A program made the translations under genes and the position numbers. Under the pieces are notes generated by a model. The model was not told the DNA's origin. It worked only from the letters and a program-made list of their open reading frames with translations, and made no database searches. Shown here piece by piece: positions 8,707 through 19,306 of a stretch of 30,895 nt of DNA (positions within the stretch are counted from its first letter, which is position 1; each line of letters begins with the position of its first letter). Source of the DNA: Paramacrobiotus metropolitanus (Eukaryota; Tardigrada; Eutardigrada; Parachela; Macrobiotidae); assembly GCF_019649055.1 (NCBI RefSeq), contig NW_026570606.1, forward strand, positions 1 through 30,895. The letters are read 5' to 3'.

Positions 8707-9918
8707 AATGTAAAACAGATACAAAATTGGGTGGCATTAAAGCCAGTTTGAAAGTTAGCATAAACATGCAAGGTACATAGCGCTGGTAGCCACTACGCTA
8801 CAATTATCGCTGTAATGTACTTTGGAAATATTACCGGAATATAAAGGCAGCACTTACAAAAGCTTGCAATTGATACAAAAAACAGTAATTCAACGAACAT
8901 GATTATATGAATATTTGTATGCATAAGTTATGTCAAATGCTTGAACGCCTGGATAGGCGTGGCATACAAAATATCTCGTACTAACTTAAAGTAACCCATG
9001 ATTTTGTAATTTTCGCATTTCTTTTGCGCAACCCATTTCAAATCCGTACCTCGCATCACCTTTTGGCTCTTATCACGTCTTACCACCTTCCTTTTAGAAA
9101 TGGATTCTATAAAACGCCCTTTTGATTGTAATCGCCTGTGCGACACCTCTTCTGAGGATTCCCACCCCTTTACTGCATTTATTAAATTTTACTGCAGCCG
9201 GGAACGTTGCGTACTACTAGCGGTGACCTTTTTGTAAACCGGAAGAACGCACCCACGAAACAACAAGGCTTTGGTTGCTTTGTTCACAATTTCCGTTTGA
9301 AGGAATACAACACTTCTATGGAGCTTCTATAGCTTTTGCTGCATCGTATGGACATGCCGTGGTATAAGTACAGCCTTCTTCTGAACCCCGCCCGTATCAA
9401 ACTGTGGGACAAATCTGCATATCTACAAAATGTAGGCAGGCTGCGCAATACATAGCACCGTGTACGTAATACTACGTATACAGGGAGTTATCATACTTCA
9501 ATTCATTTTGAATACAACTGAAATAAAAAAATTGGCTCCGTACGTATGATCAATGCACACCGCTGCACAGAAGTATGTATTAGTCATGCTGGCACATTTA
9601 TGCAACACCTGCAAGATAGTTAATGCACTGATCTATGGCCTTTCAGAAAGTGAGTTTTTATTTTATTGCCAAGCAGGGTGTGGTTCTCAAGAACCTATGA
9701 TAAACTGAGCCGCTTCGATAGTGGCGTTTTGTGGTTGAAATATATTCTTCAAAATTATGTACACAGTAGGGCACTGCATTTCAGATTGTGAATGCGATTA
9801 GTCTTGCTATATATACAATATATTGTACGCTATATTGTGGAGTGGTGTATGGAGTATATATATAAAAAGTGGAGGATGTGGACGTCCGTTTTGTTTCGGC
9901 TTAAAAGACCTTAACCTT

Positions 9919-9958
9919 AAAACTGGGATCCCAGCTTACCGGCTGGGATCCCAGTTTT
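9919..9958. repeat. 17-bp perfect inverted repeat made of two palindromes
   Basis: AAAACTGGGATCCCAGC (9919-9935) is repeated inverted at 9942-9958 with a 6-nt spacer TTACCG. Each arm itself contains the 12-bp palindrome CTGGGATCCCAG, so the arms can also fold separately. No neighbouring gene end explains it. Confidence 0.85.
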
Positions 9959-10889
9959 CCACGATGCCAGCCGCCACCGCCGCAAACCTATATGGACATG
10001 GACTTGATTAGAAGTTTGCGCTCTTCCTTATCCTATCCGAATGGCTAACAGCTGACCGCAGAAATGGCAGTTCGCTAACTGACTGGTGGGCATTTTCGGG
10101 CGTTGTTCGCGTACGTTGTGATGGAGTTTGTGCACTCTTGCTGTTGTAAAGCGTTTTATAACACGCTGTATCAAATACGTGCATCGCCGCATCGGCAACA
10201 TCGTTTCATCAACCATAACGTTTCTAATGTTTCGTTCAGTTTTAGCTGCGCTAAGTGATTATGATTGAGGCGATTAAGGAAACGAATTTAAATACGACAG
10301 CTAACCAAAACATTAAGCACAGCTGACTGCATTCTAAATGAACGAACCAATACGCCGCTGGAGCCAGCATACTACCGTACTAAAGTAAGAATATTACAAT
10401 GGGATTTTTCTTGCGTACGCGAACGTCGTGTTCGTACTGGTAGCAATGCCCTTTTCGAAATCAAGAAGAACGTTTCCATAGAACTACTTCCTACTTGCGT
10501 ACTTTAAATCAGGAAGCCGTGTCGGAGCGAAGTGACCACTGACCACATTTCCCGAAAGTTCCACCAATTGTTTCCGTGTAGTTGTGCATTTGTTGTAGTT
10601 GTGTTCTTCCGGAAACGATGCAAAACATACTGTACACTGTACCCAGTTTTGTTCGAAAGTTTACATTAGGCTACTGTACAGTACAGCATATAATGCCGGC
10701 TACAGTATTAGTCGACATCTGTCAGAAATCAACGCTTAATGTTAAATCATCAGTATTACATATTTGGTTTCTAAGGTCTACAGATATGCAAAATTTCCGA
10801 AGCAACAAGAATTATTGAAGTTATAACGGGGTGGGAATAGCCAGAACTTGGTGAAAGTAGCCGAAGGGGTGGTGAGAGTAGCCACAGTT

Positions 10890-11215
10890 TTCGGTTTTAT
10901 GTGCAGCCTCCTCAACTGCTACTTTGCTGTTAGCCTGGAACGATAAATCAAAACAAATTCGATTGCGTATTACTCGATGGTGTGGGAACAATTAAAACAA
11001 GAATTTTTCACAACAAAGATAAGTTTAGTTTGCTCTTGCTGATTAAGTCAACTTGCTCTTGTTATGTCACACATCAACTGGCTCTACTGTCTCTGCTTTC
11101 GAACAAAACTGGGCACAATGAACAGAATATTTTGCATATCTATAGAACAACAATGTCCACATGAACCATATCTGCACCGATCTGAGCACCTACAAGATAG
11201 CATTGTAAACTAACT
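10890..11215 (+). repeat. Segmental duplication block, copy 1 (upstream of gene A)
   Basis: Diverged but collinear words match 15530-15885. They include TAGCCTGGAACGATA (10930 region; 15535 region), ATTAAAA.AAGAATT, TTATGTCA.ACAT, TGGCTCT.CTG, and TATCTGCAC...AAGATAGCATTGTA (11167 region; 15847 region). The order is the same in both copies, and each lies upstream of a Ly6-like gene, so the duplicated unit is larger than the gene. Confidence 0.7.
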
Positions 11216-11429
11216 TGAATCATATTAAAAGCTGGTTAAATCAGCACAATAATATTATACTGATGTACTTTTTTCGTAATAAATGTATGCTTTACAGCAG
11301 CCAAAAACTTTGTTTATCATGAATGTAAACTAGTAAAATGCGGTCGCATATACATATTATACTGATTACTTACTATTCATTCATTCCGTGCTCGCAACAG
11401 TGCACGATGTTTTCAAGGCTTTTTCCTCT

Positions 11430-11760
11430 ATCGACAATAAACTGTCAGCCAGTTATGTGTAAATGTCCGATTGTTGGGGTGCAGTTCTGATAGCGGAATA
11501 ACAGTAACAACGTGGTAACATGATAACTGATAATACCGACCAGACGTTGAAGTCCCGTTATTCGGGTTGCCTCTCTTGATGTAATTATAATAATATTAGT
11601 AATAATAATCAATTATTTATCCATACTTTATCTGTACGGTTGAGCACCGGGGAAAGATAACGATGTCATTGTAAATTTACGTGGAACTCTTTTGACGATA
11701 AACAGACGTAACATTACCGGTAAAAACCGTTATGAGTCTGTATGCGATGTGTAGGTGTCT
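11430..11760 (+). promoter_or_regulatory. Upstream region shared by genes A and C
   Basis: ATCGACA.TAAA.TGTCAG....TTATGTG starts at 11430 here and at 28811 before gene C. Further on, ACTCTTT.GACGATAA.CAG (about 11687-11707; 28992-29012) and TAACATTACCGG..AAAA are also shared. GGCGATAAGCAGGC occurs at 16031, 169 bp before gene B. The motif (A/G)(A/G)CGATAA(A/G)CAG(A/G)C is thus retained upstream of all three genes (259, 169 and 252 bp from the ATG). It may be promoter sequence or simply shared ancestry. Confidence 0.45.
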
Positions 11761-11952
11761 GTATTATGATACATATATTGTATTCGTATTTATTTGGCCA
11801 CTTTTGCAGTTAACCGGTGTTTCACGTCTTATCGAATTACAGAAATTTGTATAACCAAGTGATCACTAGTCATTACCATCACTTATTCAAAGTCTGCGCC
11901 GCTACGCCTTTTATAAAATTAAAACTGAGAAAGCTTCAACTATCAGACCATC

Positions 11953-13455
11953 ATGCTGCGAAGCGGTTTAGGAATTTTGTTCGTAGTAGGAGTTTTGGCG
12001 TCGACAGGTAAGTAAGGAAAACATCGCACATATGGCAAAAAAACATTTTGAACGGCGCAATTGAATATTTCGTGTTCTTGCGGGAATATTGAATATTCCC
12101 GCTATCCCAAAGTACGACGTTGCGGCATAATGTGATTTAAGTATGCAACTGCTACTCGTAGAAGACAGGGATGATTTCATTAGGGTGTGTATAACAGTTT
12201 TAGCAGTGTATACACCCAAAAAAGCTGACCGGACTAGTACTTCACAGGCCTGGCGCTTAATTGCTATCAGTGCAGAAACGGTTTCCTGAGATCCAACAAA
12301 ACGCTGGCTGGCTGCAGCCCCAGCAATGCCGACAACGTCACGTGTCCCACGGATACCCAGTACTGCTTGAGAACGGACGGTGCTTACAACTGGAGCTACG
12401 TCGCGGGGTCTAACAGGATCTCCGGATCGTCATCAGGTGAGTTTGTTTTTGTCCGGAGAATCCGATAACGAAATAGCACCATAATGCCTAATACCGAATA
12501 TTGAACACCGCTGCTTAAGTATCATCCTGGGATCGAATAAATCAAACTGGACTCCCGCTAACTGGCTGTTTGGGCTTGGGATTAGACGTTACAGTGAACT
12601 GGTGATTACTGTACTCTCGGTTCAATATGTCCCGGTTTTGTAAAGTATAGCCAGTCATGCACTGCGCGGTTCAAAAACACTCGCTGAATCCGGTGAACAT
12701 AAATCCGCCAATAAGCGTGATTGGCAGTAATACCCGTCAAATTAACGGCTAACGATCGGTTTTCGAGCGCGTTGAACAGTAACGGTTCAGTTTTTTCCGT
12801 GAGATTTCGCAGCCTAAATTTTCAGTTTCTTTCCACGGTGATAATAATGAATTTTATTTTCGTAATGTCGAAAGGAGTTCCGAAAAATAAATTAAAATTT
12901 AAATCAAAACAAAAGTCAAAGTGGGAGTTTTAAGTGAAAGAATCAGACGGTTCTTTGGTTTACCAAAGAACCGTCTGATTTCGATTACTGGAGTACTCAA
13001 GGAAGGGTTCAAGCTGTTCAGACGGTTCATTAAGCCTAAAAGACCGAACCCAATGAATTCCGTGACGTCAGTATAGTGTTGCATGGAAAGACCATACAAA
13101 ACGGAGACATCGTGAGTCGAGAGTACAGTAACAACTTAACATTAAGGATGCTTCGGTGACCTTTGAAAACTATGTGTTTTAATTTGATAGATGGCAAATT
13201 TTTGGATTGCGGCACTCCGCGATGATCCGGTTTCTGCTCGGCGACATACGTCTAGATGCCGACGTTTACTGCAACGACAATGTCACAATGTATGGACAAT
13301 TATTGGATACCATAACGGATCGTCAGTGGTTTGGCTTGAACGGGACCGTGTGCCTGTGTAAAGGTGTAACGTGCAACTCTGGGAATACGTTCTCGGCTAC
13401 CGCTATGATGCTGATGATCCCGGCTGTACTCAGTGTAATGTTTTTCATGAAATAA
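11953..13455 (+). pseudogene. Gene A: Ly6-like GPI-anchored protein, frameshifted in exon 3
   Basis: Three exons: 11953-12007, 12248-12436 and 13191-13455, joined by GT-AG introns of 240 and 754 bp, both phase 1. Exon 1 encodes a signal peptide (MLRSGLGILFVVGVLAST). Exon 2 starts the mature chain with LNCYQC, the LxCxxC signature of Ly6/three-finger proteins. Exon 3 has VCLCKGVTCNSGN, matching the terminal CxC...CN, then a hydrophobic end (MMLMIPAVLSVMFFMK) like a GPI-attachment signal. Relative to genes B and C one base is missing at about 13218, just after DCGTP. The spliced frame therefore hits TGA at 13223-13225, while the rest of exon 3 stays open in the next frame to TAA at 13453-13455. 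It is a young pseudogene or carries an assembly error. Codons outside the lesion remain family-like. No AG could be found that would restore the frame. Confidence 0.75.
12941..12980. repeat. 19-bp perfect palindrome in intron 2 of gene A
   Basis: AATCAGACGGTTCTTTGGT (12941-12959) is repeated inverted at 12962-12980 with only TT between. A further partial copy of its core, TCAGACGGTTC, lies at about 13018. Genes B and C lack it, and it falls in the intron that is longest in gene A. Confidence 0.85.
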
Positions 13456-13524
13456 TTCGGCTAGAATATTAATCTAGTTTAATGTTTGGCTGGTGATTAA
13501 ATCTCGAATCACCATATTGCAGTA

Positions 13525-13530
13525 AATAAA
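13525..13530 (+). terminator. Candidate poly(A) signal of gene A
   Basis: AATAAA 70 bp after the gene A stop codon is a sensible distance for 3' processing. Genes B and C show no AATAAA at the same distance. Confidence 0.4.
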
Positions 13531-14247
13531 TTATTTTCAGAAGAACATTGGCTTGTGTATACTGCTGTATCTGAACTGGCTAGTGTGTATTGTACTCGTA
13601 TATTTGTGATATAAAGCTTTCTGCTGCGCATTGGTTCTTTCATCTGAAAGCGTGATTTATTCATTGTATCACATCAGGAGACAAATCACTGTTATTTTCT
13701 CGTGCGTATTAATTGATGACCGACCCTTTCAGAATAATGGTTTTTATTCACTCAACAATAAAGTAGCTACTTGCTCTACTATTATTCCGTAGTACATAGT
13801 TTCTTATAGCAGTGTGCGAATTAAATGTACGCGCAGTGATAAAATTACATGACAACAAGGCACAAACGACATTGACAACAGAAGCAGTTTTAAATTGTTT
13901 TTATTACCAGTTGAAAGCGGTGTCAGCACAATGAGAGCACTTCAAACGCCGGAAAATACGTACCAGTCTTACGTACTCCGTATTAGACGGGATCGGGATT
14001 AGGTGCTACGCAGCTTCTTTTTCGCGGCGGAAGTCACGGAACCATCTTCCGACTGCCGTAAATGCAAAGCATCGCGATGCAGTGTCGCTACAGATATGCG
14101 CCGCTATAGCTGGTTACTGTGTGGGTGTACTCTGTATGTGTTACTTATCATATTCTGGTGAAGAGCGAATGGCGAGTTTGCGCTCCATCCCAGAGAAAAA
14201 AATCGTAAGCAACACAACGAACGCGATAAAAAAAGTACATACTCGTG
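13531..14247. other. Non-coding DNA downstream of gene A
   Basis: No gene seen. The ORF-sized opening near 14082-14312 is only the relic described next plus chance. Confidence 0.4.
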
Positions 14248-14323
14248 GGTACCTAGCACTGCTTGAAAACGGATGGTCTTCACTTGTACAATTTGTCCGA
14301 CCCAGGCTTTGAATGGGCAGCAG
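14248..14323 (+). pseudogene. Relic of the Ly6-like family's exon 2
   Basis: GGTACCTAGCACTGCTTGAA and the following AACGGATGGT match the exon-2 segment GGTACCGAGTACTGCTTGAA of gene C and its continuation. The segment ends at CAGCAG followed by GTGAGA, matching the family's exon-2 donor. In the family frame the Glu codon has become TAG (14254-14256) and the sequence past KTDG has diverged. No convincing exon 1 or exon 3 was found beside it. It shows there was a further gene copy between A and B. Confidence 0.65.
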
Positions 14324-14459
14324 GTGAGACTGTCCACTCATAGAAGTATACGGCTTATCTCAAAATGAGGGAAAACCGTAATTTTCATTGCTTACGAACT
14401 AATCTGTAGACTGGAGCCGATGCAGTACTGAATACGTACGCGTAACACATTACAATTTT

Positions 14460-14789
14460 AAGGGAAGTGACCCGCTACATGGTACCAATGCGTGTGCATG
14501 CACGAAAACTATCGCTTTCACGCACTTCCACGCACTTCTTGGATTGTTTTATGAAACTTTAAAGCCAAGTAATTTCTATACATTGGCGTGAAAACTTTCC
14601 CAAAATTTAAATGCGTTGAGCTGTACCAAAACTCTTATTATGGATCGATCTTCTTCGTATTTCGAATGGAAACGCTTATACGCATGGAGTTCGTTCTTAC
14701 ATCGATCCACTATACTACCCTAGCGTGTTCTCAGACTTTAAAATTAATGAATTTTAGAAAAAAGTTAGAGGTTAAAGGTCACTTCCCTT
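14460..14789. mobile_element. MITE-like element with 13-bp terminal inverted repeats
   Basis: AAGGGAAGTGACC (14460-14472) and GGTCACTTCCCTT (14777-14789) are perfect inverted copies bounding 330 bp of AT-rich DNA with no meaningful ORF. Size and termini fit a non-autonomous DNA transposon. I could not identify a clean target-site duplication, so the superfamily is undetermined. Confidence 0.55.
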
Positions 14790-15529
14790 GATATTATTAC
14801 CTGCCCGAACTACAATGTAGTACTACAAATAGTACTCTGTACATCGCTTTTAACATGTTCCAACATACTGTACCTGTTGTTTTGACATGCGTGATGCTAG
14901 CCTACGCTGAACATTTAACACGGTACCGTATTGACCTTTGAAAAAGCATGCATGTGTCTGCTGATTTACAGTCGGCGAATTTTACGATTGCTATTCCTAG
15001 AGACGACTACACGGGTAGATGCTTATAACCGCGATTAAATTGAACCGGTTGGTACTGTATTGGGTGCTGCAGTCTGTATTGTAAATTGTCTATGTATTTC
15101 GCATTAAATACATACCGGCAGTAGAAAGTTTACAATACAGATTATTGCAGCAAGAGTATACAGGAGACTATTCGCGTAGACTGGCTTTCCCCCTCATATT
15201 CGAATACTTGTAATGTACTCCGGAAGGGATTATGGGATTTATTGCCGCTCTACAATAGTGCGGATTGAGCTGTTTATTCTGGTAAGACTGAATGAACAAC
15301 TGAGTCTGTACGACTTTAGAGCGACACTGAGGCATTTGAGTTGGGTAGATTGTATGCTACGCTAAACATAGCTGAAGATCTTCCCGACACGCTCGTAGCG
15401 GCATTTCCCCCTGTCCACACCCCAAACAATTACAGTACAACGCTAGTGGTAATAGTAATGATCGTGCTTGTCGACGAACCGTCCGGCTTACATTTCAGCG
15501 TTATACTCAGTTACCTAAACTTTTTACAT
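14790..15529. other. Non-coding spacer
   Basis: No gene, RNA or strong repeat recognised. The inverted words ACAGTCTGTATTGTAAA... and TTTACAATACAGATTATTG around 15070-15145 could pair imperfectly. Confidence 0.35.
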
Positions 15530-15885
15530 TGCTATAGCCTGGAACGATAGATTAACAAAAATATAATTGCGCAAAAATGTGCTTTGGTGACTGCCATAAT
15601 AATTAAAATAAGAATTCGTTCGAAACATTGACAAGTGACTAATTGTTCATGTTGGTAAATTCCCTTAAAGTTATGTCAGACATGGTTGGCTCTGCTGCTT
15701 CTACAGGTAATTCTGCAGTTCTGCAATTTATTCTGCACATTCTGCAATTTATTCTGCAGTTCTGCACATTCTGCAATTTACCGACGGATAAGGTTATGCC
15801 AGTCGCATTATGCGAGTGTCAATTTGTCTGCCCCCAATTTGGCTGTATCTGCACAGATTTCAGCGCAGGAAAGATAGCATTGTAC
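15530..15885 (+). repeat. Segmental duplication block, copy 2 (upstream of gene B)
   Basis: Partner of the block at 10890-11215, with the same ordered words. It additionally carries a local expansion of TTCTGCA(G/CA)TTCTGCAATTTA units at 15711-15780 that copy 1 lacks. Confidence 0.7.
15711..15780. repeat. Short tandem repeat of TTCTGCA-based units
   Basis: Alternating TTCTGCAGTTCTGCA and CACATTCTGCAATTTA units fill 70 bp, giving several near-identical 20-27-bp periods. It is local to the second copy of the segmental duplication. Confidence 0.7.
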
Positions 15886-16199
15886 GTTTACTTGGACCAT
15901 CTGCGGGATAAATAGGCCCAACAATGCACTTATTCCATTTGACAGTAATAAACAAAACATTACACAATACAACAAGATAATCTCAGATCGTTTTTCTACT
16001 CCTTTTGCCACTCGTGTGCTTGGCGTCGTTGGCGATAAGCAGGCATGCAGCTGCCGGAAGAAAGCGCTAACTGTAAATCGAATACCGCATGCCACTTACT
16101 TCTACAGTTAACCGCCTTCCAAGTTCCAACGTCAGTTGACAGTCGGTATTACGTTCGAAAGTGCAGTTAACGGGAAGCTTTTCTAACAAGCATTTGATC
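15886..16199. other. Immediate upstream region of gene B
   Basis: Non-coding. Contains GGCGATAAGCAGGC (16031-16044), the upstream motif shared with genes A and C. Confidence 0.35.
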
Positions 16200-17030
16200 A
16201 TGCTGCGAAACGGATTAGGATGCTTATTCGTAGCGGGGGTTTTGGTATCGGCAGGTGTGGACGCTAAAGTGTAGCATAAAGTGGAACTGCATGTTGCACA
16301 ATGCTGAACCGACTGTCAAATTACAGGACTGGCGCTCAACTGTAATCAATGTACGGATGGTTTTCTGAAGACCAGTAGAATGCTGAGTGACTGCCTTCCC
16401 AGCACGGCCGTCAACGTCACGTGTCCAACGGGTACCGAATACTGTTTGAAAACGGACGGTGCTTACAACTGGAGTTACTCCACACAGGCTAGCGGAGCCT
16501 CGGGAACGTCATCAGGCGAGTTTTTACCCGTACTATCGATACAGTTCGTTGGCTACAAAATAACATTGTTATACTGTATAACTGAATGTGTATCATTACG
16601 TTACTTATCTCTCTCTGATTGAGTTTGAAGTGATCCATTGAGATTCCGCGTTTCAACTGGAACGTTGCGTTTTGCATTCATGTTACCTACTGTATATAAA
16701 AAGTATGCTAATCGTAACTAATTACGAGTAACAGTGCAACAGTGACCTTTGTCAAACTGTTTATTTCGCGTTGTAGGCGGTTCCTTTTACGATTGCGGCA
16801 CTCCTGCGTTGATCCAGCTCCTGTTCGGCCGCATCCCTCCGGCTAGTGACAACTACTGCGATGACAACATCAAAATGTTTGGACAAGTGCTTGGTAGAAC
16901 GCAATGGTTTGGACTGAACGGAACTGTATGCATCTGCAAAGGTGTAACGTGCAACTCTGGAAATACCATCTCCGCTGGCGCTGTGATGCTAACGATCCCG
17001 CTTGTCGTGTTGATGATTTTCATGAAATAA
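16200..17030 (+). CDS. Gene B: Ly6/three-finger-like GPI-anchored protein
   Basis: Exons 16200-16254, 16327-16515 and 16777-17030 give an intact 165-residue protein; both introns are phase 1 (72 and 261 bp). Residues 1-19 are a signal peptide ending near VSAG. The mature chain has ten Cys (24, 27, 41, 51, 58, 88, 109, 133, 135, 140). It opens with LNCNQC and closes with CICKGVTCN, the ends expected of a Ly6/uPAR domain, though it is longer than a standard ~75-residue three-finger domain. N-glycosylation sequons lie at N48, N66 and N129. Residues ~143-165 (NTISAG..., then hydrophobic, ending FMK) look like a GPI signal. Intron 2 begins GC (AG|GCGAGT), a GC-AG intron; intron 1 has a weak GTGTGG donor. 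It is likely an extracellular surface protein; ligand unknown. Confidence 0.8.
16516..16776 (+). other. GC-AG intron 2 of gene B
   Basis: Where gene A has TCATCAG|GTGAGT, gene B has TCATCAG|GCGAGT at the same aligned position. Exon 2 stays exactly 189 bp in all three genes, so the site is unlikely to have moved. The acceptor is TTGTAG at 16771-16776. Confidence 0.7.
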
Positions 17031-17955
17031 TCGGGAGAACTGTTTTCAATTAATATTTGGTCACTTTTCGAATTCTGCACTACCGTCTACCGCAGTGGGT
17101 GGATGCCAGATGGATTGTTCTTAGTAGCAACAGACGTCGGCGCTTTTTATACTTCTAGTCATGATCATGAAGCAAAACTGACGTGTAACTGTCGTGCATG
17201 GACATTATCACATCGGCATTGTTATTTGTAGTGCACAACATTGCTTCCTCGATATTCTTTAGTTCATACTTTTGCTTTGGAAAGCGCAATGAACAGTAGG
17301 CATGGGAATGTGGACAATTATGGTGCGCATGGGTACAGAATATTTCAGAGGAAGGATACTGCATTACTGCACAGTACTGCCACGCGAGGTTGCTCGCAAG
17401 ATGATTTAGTACTTGAGGTTTGGTTAAGTTACGGTAAAACCATTGTTGGATTCCTAAATTTACATTTACTGCACATGGCAAAATACTGAATTGTAGAAAA
17501 ATGAAATCTCAAAAAAGTAGCTAAAGAAAACGCTCCACAAGCGTAAAAGATTTACACCTCTGTATATATACGTACACGTCCATATGCGCAATTCCCTCCT
17601 CTGAAATATTAGCCGCGCAAGTGCTAACAACTTTTCTAATCGTTTATTCGTTGTCGTTGATTGTGGGTGGTTAACAGACGGTTCTTGCACTTTGTAAACA
17701 CCGCAGTAGATTTTGACATGCAATAACAAAACGCTATTTTGCAAAAGAAAACTTATATTTTCGTCGGGTATCTGGATGACAATCTAGTAATTACACAGGT
17801 TTTTGGATGTGCTGGATGCTAACGAACGGCATTAACTGCCAAAACTGTGTACTTACGGTATAACGCTGGCCGATCTGTAGGAATTTGAATTTAGTCGGTT
17901 TAAGTGTCGTGATGCAGCCATTTACCGATAAACAAAAATCTCGCAGAAATCTAGA
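17031..17955. other. Non-coding DNA downstream of gene B
   Basis: No gene recognised; open frames are short on both strands. AT-rich toward 17500-17760. Confidence 0.4.
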
Positions 17956-17993
17956 TATGGCACAGTTCGTACACGTCTATTTTCTGGATCACA
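17956..17993 (-). repeat. Outer flank of minisatellite array A
   Basis: These 38 bp are the reverse complement of 24922-24959 with two mismatches by eye. The shared segment lies just outside each array, so both arrays belong to one repeated element present in opposite orientations. Confidence 0.8.
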
Positions 17994-18004
17994 GTTTTAA
18001 CGAG

Positions 18005-18975
18005 TAGTCCAGTAGCGCACGTAGACTCCTGTAGCCTCGGCAGTCTAGGTAGAACGCCGCAATCCCAGAGCTTTGTAGTCCGGTGTAGTCTCTGTAGTCC
18101 ATGTAGTCCGGTGTAGTCTCCGTAGTCCCTGTAGTCCGGGGTAGTCTCTGTAGTCCGGTGTAGTCTCCGTAGTCCGGTGTAGTCCGGTGTAGTCTCCGTA
18201 GTCCCTGTAGTCCGGTGTAGTCTCAGTAGTCCATGTAGTCCGGTGTAGTCCATGTAGCCCGGTGTAGTCTCTGTAGTCCGGTGTAGTCTCTGTAGTCCAT
18301 GTAGTCCGGTGTAGTCTCCGTAGTCCGGTGTAGTCCGGTGTAGTCTCCGTAGTCCCTGTAGTCCGTTGTAGTCTCAGTAGTCCATGTAGTCCGGTGTAGT
18401 CTCTGTAGTCCATGTAGTCCGGTGTAGTCTCCGTAGTCCCTGTAGTCCGGGGTAGTCTCTGTAGTCCGGTGTAGTCCGGTGTAGTCTCCGTAGTCCCTGT
18501 AGTCCGGTGTAGTCTCAGTAGTCCATGTAGTCCGGTGTAGTCCATGTAGTCCATGTAGTCCATGTAGTCCGGTGTAGTCTCAGTAGTCCATGTAGTCCGG
18601 TGTAGTCTCTGTAGTCCATGTAGTCCGGTGTAGTCTCCGTAGTCCCTGTAGTCCGGTGTAGTCTCTGTAGTCCATGTAGTCCGGTGTAGTCTCCGTAGTC
18701 CCTGTAGCCCGGTGTAGTCTCTGTAGTCGGTGTAGTCCGGTGTAGTCTCCGTAGTCCCTGTAGTCCGGTGTAGTCCATGTAGTCCATGTAGTCCATGTAG
18801 TCCGGTGTAGTCTCCGTAGTCCCTGTAGTCCGGTGTAGTCTCCGTAGTCCATGTAGTCTCTGTAGTCCATGTAGTCCGGTGTAGTCTCAGTAGTCCCTGC
18901 AGGCCGGTGTAGTCTCCTTAGTCCCTGTAGTCCGGTGTAGTCCGGTGTAGTTTCTGTAGTCCATATAGTCCAGAG
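18005..18975 (-). repeat. Minisatellite array A, GACTAC units on the minus strand
   Basis: About 100 copies of GTAGTC (GACTAC on the minus strand) are separated by 3-4-nt linkers: CGGT, TCC, CCT, TCA, CAT, TCT. Linkers occur in recurring orders such as CGGT-TCC-CCT, giving higher-order repeats of about 28 and 47 bp. The unit contains no stop codon in the minus frames, which is why long Thr/Asp/Tyr-rich open frames (TTETTPDYTGL type) appear there. They are not counted as genes. Confidence 0.9.
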
Positions 18976-19264
18976 GTCGTGTTCAGAGTCGGTTGAGTGT
19001 TGTCGTATTCGGAAGTGGTTCGGTGTGGTCTTGGGCACTCGTGGTTTGAAATTTTTGCTTCGCTGATGTGTTTTTCAGATTGTCCAATGGGCAAATTTAT
19101 GCAATCATCAGAGTCAGTGTTGTGCTTAAATAAAATTAATTAATATTGCCCGAATTGAAAAACCAAACGCATGTACAGCCCTGGGCAGTGAAGTTGGGGC
19201 AGTTGTGTTAACTAAATTACAAAATATTGCTTTCAGCCGTTTTTGTTTTTTCACGTACTTGTAC

Positions 19265-19306
19265 TTCATTTCAAAACAAGACATCTTTGGTTTGTTTTGA
19301 AATGAA
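19265..19306. repeat. 15-bp perfect inverted repeat
   Basis: TTCATTTCAAAACAA (19265-19279) and TTGTTTTGAAATGAA (19292-19306) flank a 12-nt spacer. Not next to a gene. Confidence 0.75.

Larger units (their letters stand above)
8707..11429. other. Non-coding DNA upstream of gene A
   Basis: About 2.7 kb without a recognisable gene; open frames are short and of random composition. It contains a 17-bp perfect inverted repeat (9919-9958), an AT-rich TATATA tract (about 9790-9870), and a block (about 10890-11215) homologous to DNA upstream of gene B. Confidence 0.5.

Noticed and set aside
15643-15915. Possible Ly6-like exon 1 (…VGSAAST with AG|GTAATT) and a Cys-rich stretch
   Set aside because: Lies inside the duplicated upstream block; the counterpart at ~11080 has no such frame and the Cys stretch lacks the family spacing.
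18045-19038. Long minus-strand open frames rich in Thr, Asp and Tyr over array A
   Set aside because: They are open because the GACTAC repeat contains no stop in those frames; no start context, signal peptide or conserved non-repeat domain.
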